Assembly (NCBI RefSeq): GCF_009363075.1
Contig: NZ_CP045293.1
Span: forward strand, 2,852,001 to 2,916,000
DNA from: Paenibacillus guangzhouensis
Lineage (GTDB): Bacteria; Bacillota; Bacilli; Paenibacillales; Paenibacillaceae
Length of the DNA stretch: 64,000 bases
Reading direction: 5' to 3'
The position numbers and the translations under genes were made by a program. The notes beneath the pieces were generated by a model. The model did no database searches. It saw only the letters and a program-made list of their open reading frames with translations, and had not been told where the DNA came from. This document shows, one piece after another, positions 53,620 through 60,664 of the stretch; position 1 is the first letter of the stretch; each line of letters begins with the position of its first letter.

Positions 53620-55592
53620 TAGCTCGTAACCCCCCTTATCGCAGCTTCTGTGTGCTTGATTTCCTCTACAGGGATGTAATAGTCCGTATCGTAATTAAAG
53701 GAATGAATCAGCATACATACGACCACGCCGACAAGTCCAGGGATGGCTAACCAGAGCCAATCGAAGATGAATCCAAACCCGGTGAAGAACCAGAACATAG
53801 ACATGATGATCGGAATACCTGAGTTTTTCGGCATATGAATAGGCTCGGTAATCTTAGTCGCCGGTGTCGCAATCCCTTGCAATCTGCGCTGCTTCTCTTC
53901 CCACCATTCGTCTTGCGACGTAACCTGAGGCAATGTCGCAAAATTATAATGCGGTGCAGGCGATGGGATCGACCACTCCAACGTCCGGCCGTTCCAAGGG
54001 TCACCCGTCTCGTCTTTTTGAAGGTGCTTCACACTATAGACGATCTGCCACACTTGGAACAAGAAGGCGATGCCCATGAGTCCCGCTCCGATGGTAGACA
54101 CTAGGTTCATCTCCCACCAGCCTTTATCCCAGCCGTAAGTCACAACGCGCCGTGTCATCCCCATGAGTCCAAGCGCATACTGCGGCATGAAGCAGAGATA
54201 GAATCCGATATTCCAGAACCAGAAGGCCCATTTGCCAATCCGCTCATTCAGCTTGAAGCCGAACAACTTTGGCCACCAATAATATAATCCTGCAAAATAC
54301 CCAAACACGACGCCGCCAATGATGACTTGGTGGAAATGGGCAATTAAGAAGTAGCTGTTATGGAACTGAAAATCTGCTGGTGCTACCGATAGCAAGACCC
54401 CTGTCAGTCCACCTACGATAAAGCAAGGGATAAAGCCCATCGTCCACAGCATCGGCGTCTCGAACGTTATTTTGCCGCGGAACATTGTAAAGAGCCAGTT
54501 GAATACCTTCACCCCTGTCGGGATCGCGATCAACATCGTCGTTAAGGCGAAGAACGCATTCACATCCGCGCCAGAGCCCATCGTAAAGAAATGGTGAGCC
54601 CAGACGAGGAACGATAGGATACTAATGATCATCATCGCGTAGACCATCGATTTGTAGCCGAACAGCTTCTTCTTCGCGAAGGTAGATACGATCTCGGAGA
54701 AAATCCCGAAGGCAGGCAGCACGATAATATATACTTCAGGGTGCCCCCACATCCAGATCAAGTTAATGTACATCATCGGGTTCCCACCGCCATCCAACGT
54801 AAAGAAATGCGCGCCAGCATACCGGTCTAGAAATAACAGCGCCAGCGTTGCTGTCAGAATCGGAAACGAAAAGATGATCGCAATACAACTGGAGAGGACC
54901 GACCAAGGAAACATCGGCATCTTCATCAGCTTCATGCCCGGTGCGCGCATTTTCAGAATGGTGACGATAAAGTTAATCCCTGTCATCAGACTACCAATTC
55001 CTGAAATCTGTATGCCCCAGATATAGAAGTCTTGTCCGACACCCGGGTTATGCATGATCCCCGAATATGGCGGATACGCGAGCCATCCTGCGTCCGGCGA
55101 CCCGCCAATGACGAAGGATAAGTTAAACAGCATAGCGCCAGAGAAGAACAGCCAAAAGCTCAGCGCATTGAGGAACGGATAGGCTACGTCACGTGCACCG
55201 ATCTGCAGCGGCACCATGACGTTGAACAATCCGAACATAAATGGCATCGCCATGAACAGAATCATGATGACGCCGTGCGTCGTAAAAATCTGGTTATAAT
55301 GATCCGGTGCCAGCAGACTAAGCTCCGGTGCGGCCAACTGTGCCCGCATTAGGAGCGCATCGACGCCGCCGCGGAAGAGCATAAGGAAGGCCGCTAGAAT
55401 GTACATGATGCCAATTTTTTTATGATCGACGGTCGTAAGCCATTCCCGCCAGAGCCAACCCCATTTGTTGAAGTACGTCAGCCCGAAAACAATACCAATC
55501 ATCGTAATGACGATACTGGCATCCGCCCCATAGATCATCGGATCTCCCGTGACGAAAAATTCCGAGGCAAAGGTTTTCACTCTTTCCCACAT
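53619..55592 (-). CDS. qoxB: Quinol oxidase subunit I
   Basis: The 657-residue catalytic subunit of an aa3-type haem-copper oxidase, with about 14-15 membrane segments. The haem and CuB ligands are in the expected motifs: the N-terminal haem His in FTTHGVIMILFMAMP, the CuB His-Tyr pair in WGHPEVYIIVLPAFG, the two CuB histidines in WAHHFFTMG, and the two histidines in AHFHQVIIGG. The PEVYI motif with its Tyr marks an A-type proton-pumping oxidase. The start has an AAGGAGAG site. Confidence 0.96.
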   Translation of the reverse strand: MWERVKTFASEFFVTGDPMIYGADASIVITMIGIVFGLTYFNKWGWLWREWLTTVDHKKIGIMYILAAFLMLFRGGVDALLMRAQLAAPELSLLAPDHYNQIFTTHGVIMILFMAMPFMFGLFNVMVPLQIGARDVAYPFLNALSFWLFFSGAMLFNLSFVIGGSPDAGWLAYPPYSGIMHNPGVGQDFYIWGIQISGIGSLMTGINFIVTILKMRAPGMKLMKMPMFPWSVLSSCIAIIFSFPILTATLALLFLDRYAGAHFFTLDGGGNPMMYINLIWMWGHPEVYIIVLPAFGIFSEIVSTFAKKKLFGYKSMVYAMMIISILSFLVWAHHFFTMGSGADVNAFFALTTMLIAIPTGVKVFNWLFTMFRGKITFETPMLWTMGFIPCFIVGGLTGVLLSVAPADFQFHNSYFLIAHFHQVIIGGVVFGYFAGLYYWWPKLFGFKLNERIGKWAFWFWNIGFYLCFMPQYALGLMGMTRRVVTYGWDKGWWEMNLVSTIGAGLMGIAFLFQVWQIVYSVKHLQKDETGDPWNGRTLEWSIPSPAPHYNFATLPQVTSQDEWWEEKQRRLQGIATPATKITEPIHMPKNSGIPIIMSMFWFFTGFGFIFDWLWLAIPGLVGVVVCMLIHSFNYDTDYYIPVEEIKHTEAAIRGVTS

Positions 55593-55630
55593 GGGTATTT
55601 CTCTCTCCTTACATATCGGATCGTAATCCG

Positions 55631-56539
55631 TTATTCTTGTTTGTCAATCTTCTGGATGTCCTTCCAAGACAGGCCATGGTTGTGTGAAGAAGCATATTTC
55701 GTCACCGTCATCTCGAACAAGCCTTCTGGAAAACCGGAAAATGTTCTGACTTCGGAGGCAGCAGGTTCCGTCAGCTTCTTGTAGCCGTCCAAGGTTAAAG
55801 CTGGCGAGGAGGCTTTGACGTCACTCACCCACGTGTTGAAGGCTTCCTTCGAGGTTGATTTCACATCAAAATACATCTTGGCGAAATACTTCCCCGTGAA
55901 GTTGGCGCCTGATCCCCAGAAGTCCCCTTGCTCATCCGCCTGCAAATGCAGTGTCATCGCCATCCCTGACATCGCATACATCTGACCTCCGAGCTGCGGA
56001 ATCCAGAAGGAGTTCATCGGAGAATCGGCTGTAATCTCGAATCGAATCGGTACATCTTCTGGAATTTGAATGTAATTGATTGTCGCAATGCCTTGCTCCG
56101 GATATTGGAACAGCCACTTCCAATCCAGCGATGTCACCTGAATGGTTATCGGCTTCTCCTTGGATGCTAGCGGTTTGGATGGTTCAAGCGCGTAGGTGCT
56201 CTGTACCGTAATCACCGCGAGAATCGTAATAATAATGATCGGTATCCCCCACCAGATCACTTCCAACTTCGTGCTATGCTCCCAATTCGGCGTATACTTC
56301 GAAGTTCTACCTTTACGATCACGGTAACGCCATACAATGACCGCGAATAGAATCAGGACGGGTACGATAACGACACACGTCAATAGCAATGAAATGAACA
56401 TTAAATCGCGCTGCTGCTCGGCGATCGGCCCTTTGGGATTCAGGACGATCATTTTTTCCGTGCATCCGGTGGCCGTTAGCAGCAAGATCAGCAGCATGGC
56501 TACGGAAGCGAACCATCGGCGTGCTTTGGGTAATTTCAT
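55631..56539 (-). CDS. qoxA: Quinol oxidase subunit II (no CuA site)
   Basis: A 302-residue membrane lipoprotein (lipobox TATGC, near residue 26) with two membrane helices and a periplasmic-type cupredoxin domain. The CuA cysteines and His found in cytochrome c oxidase subunit II are missing; the matching loop reads GSGANFTGKYFAKM. The N-terminal VLNPKGPIAEQQ stretch is typical of QoxA. So the enzyme should take electrons from menaquinol, not cytochrome c. The ATG at 56539 with an AAAGGAG site is preferred over one 42 bases upstream. Confidence 0.93.
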   Translation of the reverse strand: MKLPKARRWFASVAMLLILLLTATGCTEKMIVLNPKGPIAEQQRDLMFISLLLTCVVIVPVLILFAVIVWRYRDRKGRTSKYTPNWEHSTKLEVIWWGIPIIIITILAVITVQSTYALEPSKPLASKEKPITIQVTSLDWKWLFQYPEQGIATINYIQIPEDVPIRFEITADSPMNSFWIPQLGGQMYAMSGMAMTLHLQADEQGDFWGSGANFTGKYFAKMYFDVKSTSKEAFNTWVSDVKASSPALTLDGYKKLTEPAASEVRTFSGFPEGLFEMTVTKYASSHNHGLSWKDIQKIDKQE

Positions 56540-56690
56540 GATTGCGGCTCCTTTCGATTTACATAAGTACGTTATAGCCACGTATTACATTAAGAGGGAA
56601 TGTGATAAAAGTCACCAACCACTGCAGGTCCCGTTGCACCAACCATGTTCAAGGTTTTGAAACAAATTTCACGTTGGAAATGAACGCCAA

Positions 56691-56723
56691 AAAGGCTCTT
56701 CATCCTAAGATGAAGAACCTTTG
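56691..56723 (-). terminator. Terminator of ctaA
   Basis: Arms AAAGGTTCTTCATC and GATGAAGAGCCTTT (56691-56722) with a 4-base loop and a following TTTGG on the minus strand; it separates ctaA from the downstream qoxA. Confidence 0.85.
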
Positions 56724-56735
56724 ACCTAATGGACG

Positions 56736-57656
56736 TTATCTAATTCGATGCTTCCAGGATCGGATGGCGATATCCGTCAGAATACTGAACAATGCGGTCG
56801 CCAGCACATTATGAAGCAGACTTGCAAAAAGGTATACATCTTCGTTATGGATCGTCTCGTTCAGCAGCCCACCGCTGAAGATTTGAGCGACCACAAAAAT
56901 AATGGCATACATTGCGGCCTTCCGCAGCATGGATGGCTCACCGTTCGTTTCCCTCCGACGCACGAAGAAATAGAATCCTGCGATGAGCAAAAATAAGACC
57001 GCGGCAGCAACCCGGTGGAGGAACACAATGCCTGAAGCGCCTCCTAGATAAGGAATCAGCTGTCCGTTGCATAACGGCCAACCCATACAGCCCGCTTCGA
57101 CCTCCAAATGGCGGATATACGCCCCGAGATAGACCACGACATAACAAAAGACCCAGATGCCCCAGGACATGAAATACATGGACTTCGGCAAGAATGTCGA
57201 ATGGCCCGAATCGCCCATTCGCTCGAGGCGCCTGATCCAGACGACCAACAGCATACTGCTGGCAACAGCGAGCAATGAGATGCCGAAGTGTAACGCCATC
57301 ACGGCAGGCTGTTGAGGCCATAGGACTGCTGCCGCCCCCATTAATGCTTGGACGACAGTGAAAAGCAAGGTTCCACCAGCATAGACGATAGCTTCAGTGT
57401 GCTCTCTCAAGTATCGCCATGTATATAGAAATGTCAGCAGGACGAGAATCCCTACAATCCCTGTGACCATGCGATGCGAATATTCAATCAACGATTCTAC
57501 GGTATAAGCCGGAATAAATTTGCCGTTACACAGCGGCCAATCATCACCGCAGCCGCGACCTGAACCCGTCTTCGTCACCAGCGCCCCGGCAAGCAGCACG
57601 AGGAACATCCCGATGAACGTCGACCACGCCAACCATCGATATCGGGTGGTGATCAT
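56736..57656 (-). CDS. ctaA: Haem A synthase
   Basis: CtaA oxidises haem O to haem A, which the aa3 oxidase needs. The 306-residue protein has eight membrane segments in two similar halves. Two Cys pairs expected for Bacillus-type CtaA are present: SGRGCGDDWPLCNG (about 32-45) and VEAGCMGWPLCNG (about 186-198). The haem-ligand histidines occur in IEYSHRMVTG and FLHRVAAAVL. It has its own terminator but is next to the qox operon and on the same strand. Confidence 0.96.
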   Translation of the reverse strand: MITTRYRWLAWSTFIGMFLVLLAGALVTKTGSGRGCGDDWPLCNGKFIPAYTVESLIEYSHRMVTGIVGILVLLTFLYTWRYLREHTEAIVYAGGTLLFTVVQALMGAAAVLWPQQPAVMALHFGISLLAVASSMLLVVWIRRLERMGDSGHSTFLPKSMYFMSWGIWVFCYVVVYLGAYIRHLEVEAGCMGWPLCNGQLIPYLGGASGIVFLHRVAAAVLFLLIAGFYFFVRRRETNGEPSMLRKAAMYAIIFVVAQIFSGGLLNETIHNEDVYLFASLLHNVLATALFSILTDIAIRSWKHRIR

Positions 57657-58008
57657 ACGGCATCCCCTCCCCGATCGATTGTACGAGTCCTATAACCTCT
57701 TTCGAGTGTTGTCTTGTTGTCTATCATGTTGGTTCTACTTCCTTTCAAGAACGATTGCTAGTTGCATCCTGATCGTATCGGATCGGGGGAGGAACGTAAC
57801 CATCCATTCAAGTGGTTTGTGAGCCAACCAATGAGGGGAACCTAAGCTTCAGGGCAAATCTATGTACAGAATTTTGGAATAATTGAAGTTCTTTAGAATT
57901 GTCGCGTAAACCATTTTAGATGAACAAGAGAAAAAAGCTGTAGTCATCTATTATACGTGGCATAATTCGGAGGAAAGAATAAAAAGCATTGTGAATGAAA
58001 AACTCGCT
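57657..58008. other. Gene-free stretch at the left edge of the AT-rich island
   Basis: The right end of ctaA's upstream region (57657-57840) has medium GC, while from about 57850 the composition becomes AT-rich and remains so until about 60.6 kb. This is probably the left boundary of the accessory island. No direct repeat or tRNA gene was found here by eye. A 44-codon open frame (57910-58044, plus strand) lacks a start codon and is not called as a gene. Confidence 0.55.
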
Positions 58009-58446
58009 TTATTCCATTTTTTCAATCAAGAAATTTCCATTTAATGATCTAACTATAAACAACTCATCAAATCCTTCAGCGTATGAAGGCTTTTGTAACT
58101 TCTTTGAAGTGCTCTTAAGTGCAATTTCAGGTACTTTTTCTTTACCATACCTTTTCTCATTTCTTGAATAAGACAGGTCATAGTCAGGTTCGAAGTAATA
58201 ACCAATAACCTTCATCTTATTTTCCTTTGCTATTTCGATATACTTCCTTCTGTCATCCATTGTTGGATTGGTATTGTCAACAACAAATGGCTGCATAGCT
58301 TTAATAGATGCTGCTAAATATATATCCTCGCGGTTTCTTGTTTTTAACATATCAAGGTTGATCCGCATATGAGACTTAAAGAATTTCTCTTTGTAAAATG
58401 TTGATTTTCCCGAAGCTTGAATTCCTACAAAAATTACACACTCCAC
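58009..58446 (-). CDS. Pnkp-like P-loop kinase
   Basis: A 145-residue kinase domain of the polynucleotide-kinase/AAA_33 type. Walker A is GIQASGKST (about 8-16). Further motifs match 5'-OH polynucleotide kinases of the T4 Pnk and eukaryotic PNKP type: RINLDMLKTR (substrate-binding Asp region) and VVDNTNPTMDDRRKYIEIA (the DNTNP motif). No phosphatase domain is attached. The start is a GTG with an AAGGAT site; an overlapping ATG two bases upstream is out of frame. The GTG begins 2 bases after the stop of the Thg1-like gene. Likely substrates are RNA or DNA 5'-OH ends; small molecules cannot be excluded. Confidence 0.82.
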   Translation of the reverse strand: MECVIFVGIQASGKSTFYKEKFFKSHMRINLDMLKTRNREDIYLAASIKAMQPFVVDNTNPTMDDRRKYIEIAKENKMKVIGYYFEPDYDLSYSRNEKRYGKEKVPEIALKSTSKKLQKPSYAEGFDELFIVRSLNGNFLIEKME

Positions 58447-58448
58447 AT

Positions 58449-59222
58449 TTATTCATCCTTATTCAAATAGACATATTGATTAATGTATTCTCGATCCTGA
58501 CTAAAAATTGGTGTTTCATAATCGACATCCCATTTACTGCGAGTAGCTTCGCCTTTTTTATAATACTGCTTAGTAATGCACACACCACGCTTTTGCCAAA
58601 CGGGCAAGTCGTTCCAATTGATCCCTTTTTCTAAAAATAGCTTATCTTGGAGCTTCTTACCATCTAGGCCTTCCAGTTGATTATGCGGGAAGTTTGCCTG
58701 TGCAACCATTGAAATACTGTTCTTGCTTGCGTCTTGTTGTCTCCAAAGAAAATAGTTAGTTACTTCATCGTGAGGTAGCACCCATGCTCTAGCATCAAAA
58801 GTCGCTAATTGCTTCTCAGGATAGTATCCCTTAATTACTTCGTTAAACTTTGCGGTTGCAAGCGAAGCAGACACAGAAACGATTTTTTGAAGATTGTTTT
58901 CGAACCAAGATTGAGTCGTTAGTTTATCATAATTGGTAAGGAGTAAGGAGATCTCATCACTCTGATGATACACTAGTTTACAGCCCATAATATTCTGTGC
59001 TAAAAACTTGCATGTCTCCCACATTGCATTCGTTAACAATTCATCAAATGGTTTTTTCAATCCTCTTGTAAAGGTATGAAAGTGGCAACCATCAATCCGA
59101 ATAATTACAGGAAGCCTATTAGGTAAAATTTGTCTGAATGTATTCTCATACCCCTTCATTCTGTCTCCGAAATTATCTTTTTCATTTTTTATCTCCTTTA
59201 TCTGATGAAAGAATTGTTTCAT
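58449..59222 (-). CDS. Thg1-like 3'-to-5' nucleotidyltransferase
   Basis: A 257-residue member of the tRNA-His guanylyltransferase (Thg1) superfamily, which adds nucleotides to the 5' end of RNA in the direction opposite to all normal polymerases. Landmarks: GDRMKGYE (about 19-26), the metal site RIDGCHFHTFTRGLKKPFD (about 42-60) and SDEISLLL (about 88-95), FDARAWVLP, and the C-terminal NYFLWRQQDASKNSI. Bacterial relatives (TLPs, such as that of Bacillus thuringiensis) repair 5'-truncated tRNAs in vitro. The first ATG has a weak ribosome binding site; the next in-frame ATG would cut into the conserved GDRMK motif. AT-rich codon use sets it apart from the window. Operon with a Pnkp-like kinase. 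Confidence 0.93.
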   Translation of the reverse strand: MKQFFHQIKEIKNEKDNFGDRMKGYENTFRQILPNRLPVIIRIDGCHFHTFTRGLKKPFDELLTNAMWETCKFLAQNIMGCKLVYHQSDEISLLLTNYDKLTTQSWFENNLQKIVSVSASLATAKFNEVIKGYYPEKQLATFDARAWVLPHDEVTNYFLWRQQDASKNSISMVAQANFPHNQLEGLDGKKLQDKLFLEKGINWNDLPVWQKRGVCITKQYYKKGEATRSKWDVDYETPIFSQDREYINQYVYLNKDE

Positions 59223-59242
59223 TATGTCAGCATGACTTACAA

Positions 59243-59557
59243 TTACTCATTCTCTACCCAATTAAACTCTAGACTTTCACAATTTAATCTCTGTCTTATC
59301 CATTCCTCAACTTCTCTTTTCGAGTAAAGATTCATTGAAGAAGCATATACTACCTTTGATTTTTCCCTAATCTCAACTTCGAATAGAAATTCATCAAGTG
59401 CTGCAGAATAAATCTTATTTACAACAATAGTATAATGAACGTTATTTACAACAACCTGAGAAGTCCATTCATCCATCCCTACTTCCACTTCCTTTTGATT
59501 ATTCACATAAACTTTTCTGGGTATAGTTGCTGTGAAATCTTCATATATCTTTCGCAT
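59243..59557 (-). CDS. Unknown 104-residue protein in the island
   Basis: I do not recognise this protein. It is charged, soluble and appears to be a single alpha/beta domain (strands around VEVGMDEWTSQVVVNNVHYTIVV and FLFEVEIREKSKVVY, helix around SKREVEEWIRQRL). It overlaps the 3' end of the recombinase-like gene by 55 bases if the first ATG is used, which has no ribosome binding site; an ATG at 59476 would give 77 residues and remove the overlap. It ends 20 bases before the Thg1-like gene. Its place in a tight operon suggests a part in the same process. Confidence 0.6.
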   Translation of the reverse strand: MRKIYEDFTATIPRKVYVNNQKEVEVGMDEWTSQVVVNNVHYTIVVNKIYSAALDEFLFEVEIREKSKVVYASSMNLYSKREVEEWIRQRLNCESLEFNWVENE

Positions 59558-60243
59558 TCATGGTAATTTTCATCACCCATTATTTTTTGAACTTGAACAA
59601 CTGTCTTACCTTCTGTAAACAAAAACGTTCGTCTAGAATGTCTTAATGTTTCAGTGTTGATTTTGCCAGAATTCTCTTCTGCCATTCTTCTTATTTCTTC
59701 TTCAGGTTTTCCTTCTTCTATATATACGTTTAAGAAGTAATCATAACTTGCGTCCTGAAATGCCTTAATTACTGTTGCATAAGTCAGACGTTGACTTCTA
59801 TGTGTTTGAAAAAGATAGTCGCTAATGATAATGGGTTTGTAAGACCTGCCTGTTTTTCGACTGTTTTGTTTTCGGGTTTCATTGACTTGATGCACTCCAC
59901 TTTCCCATTCCGACAGATGCTCTTTCAATGCTTGATGTGTTTCATCGGAGAAATATCCTATTCGATCAACATTTCCCTTCGTATCTTTTATATTAACAAT
60001 TTGTTTCTCAAAATTAATATCTTGTAATTTACAATCAATCAATTCCTGCCGCTTCATACCTGTTTCATACATAAACATAATTAACGCTCGGTTACGGTAA
60101 CTTAAACTATGATCAGCTATATTCATAATCTCATCGTGAGAAAGTAAAACGAACGCACCAGAACTATCATTATTATTAGACAAGAGAATATCATCTTGAG
60201 CTAAAAGTTCCTTTCGTTTATCATTGTCAGATTGTCCTCTCAT
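59503..60243 (-). CDS. Tyrosine recombinase-like protein, catalytic domain only
   Basis: A 246-residue protein of the phage-integrase/XerC family. The catalytic domain shows the first Arg in YETGMKRQELIDCKL, the H-x-x-R box in LRHSRRTFLF, and the C-terminal Tyr in HECERYMKIS. In the IMGDENYHECERY segment, the box that usually reads G-H has G-D, so one active-site His or Trp is replaced. The usual N-terminal core-binding (SAM-like) domain is missing; only about 40 residues precede the catalytic fold. A very strong AAGGAGGAG site precedes the ATG, which overlaps the gene before it by 4 bases. It may mobilise the island or have another DNA role. Confidence 0.8.
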   Translation of the reverse strand: MRGQSDNDKRKELLAQDDILLSNNNDSSGAFVLLSHDEIMNIADHSLSYRNRALIMFMYETGMKRQELIDCKLQDINFEKQIVNIKDTKGNVDRIGYFSDETHQALKEHLSEWESGVHQVNETRKQNSRKTGRSYKPIIISDYLFQTHRSQRLTYATVIKAFQDASYDYFLNVYIEEGKPEEEIRRMAEENSGKINTETLRHSRRTFLFTEGKTVVQVQKIMGDENYHECERYMKISQQLYPEKFM

Positions 60244-60563
60244 TGCTCCTCCTTTGTATTGTCGATTTTCTTGAATTCCACTAACAAACTGCCTTTTACT
60301 GTGACGATGCCTGAATCTCCAATCTTCATCTTTTCATATTTTGCGGGATTCATGACTGTTACTGAGACACTTGCACCATTATCTTTTAAAAAGATGATTG
60401 TCCGTGACGTTGCTTTATTTGCTGATCCCATGACAGTAAACGTCTCTTCATCTTTATCAATAATGGTTGCATGAAACGTCTCATTGGATCTTTTCAAATA
60501 AACGATGTATAAACCAAGCAATAATAATCCTACAGTAATATAAAATAAGATTTGATTATCCAT
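60240..60563 (-). CDS. Single-span membrane protein of unknown function
   Basis: A 107-residue protein with one N-terminal membrane helix (about 5-23, FYITVGLLLLGLYIVYL) and a C-terminal domain of about 80 residues that is rich in beta strands (HATIIDKDEETFTVMGS, TIIFLKDNGASVSVTV, GDSGIVTVKGSLLVEF). The domain may sit inside the cell or outside; the positive charges after the helix favour the inside. I do not recognise a family with certainty. It has an AGGTGATAT site and is the first gene of the five-gene island operon, overlapping the next gene by 4 bases. Confidence 0.65.
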   Translation of the reverse strand: MDNQILFYITVGLLLLGLYIVYLKRSNETFHATIIDKDEETFTVMGSANKATSRTIIFLKDNGASVSVTVMNPAKYEKMKIGDSGIVTVKGSLLVEFKKIDNTKEEQ

Positions 60564-60619
60564 ATATCACCTCATTATGATTTTCTCGCATATTCCGAAG
60601 TTCGTAAGCATGATAAATA

Positions 60620-60640
60620 GAGACGCGAATTGCGTCTCCA
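60620..60640 (-). terminator. Hairpin after the 2-hydroxyacid dehydrogenase gene
   Basis: Perfect arms GAGACGC and GCGTCTC with a 5-base loop (60620-60638). The following tract is only moderately T-rich (TATTTATC). It marks the right edge of the AT-rich island. Confidence 0.6.
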
Positions 60641-60664
60641 TTTAATATTATTCAATTGTATAAT

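Noticed and set aside
50459-57656. Cytochrome caa3 (cytochrome c oxidase) operon
   Set aside because: Subunit II has no CuA cysteines and no fused cytochrome c domain, so quinol oxidase (qox) is the better call in spite of the neighbouring cytochrome c and SCO genes.
57910-58044. 44-codon plus-strand open frame with a protein-like composition at the left edge of the island
   Set aside because: It has no start codon or ribosome binding site and overlaps the end of the kinase gene. It might be a remnant of an older gene, but a chance frame is just as likely.
59130-59200. A strong AAGGAG site followed by ATG inside the start of the Thg1-like gene
   Set aside because: That ATG is out of frame and leads to a stop within 10 codons. 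The upstream ATG keeps the conserved GDRMKGYE motif.
57657-60660. Attachment-site direct repeats or a tRNA gene flanking the island
   Set aside because: I looked at both edges and found no convincing direct repeat or tRNA gene. The boundary call rests on base composition only.
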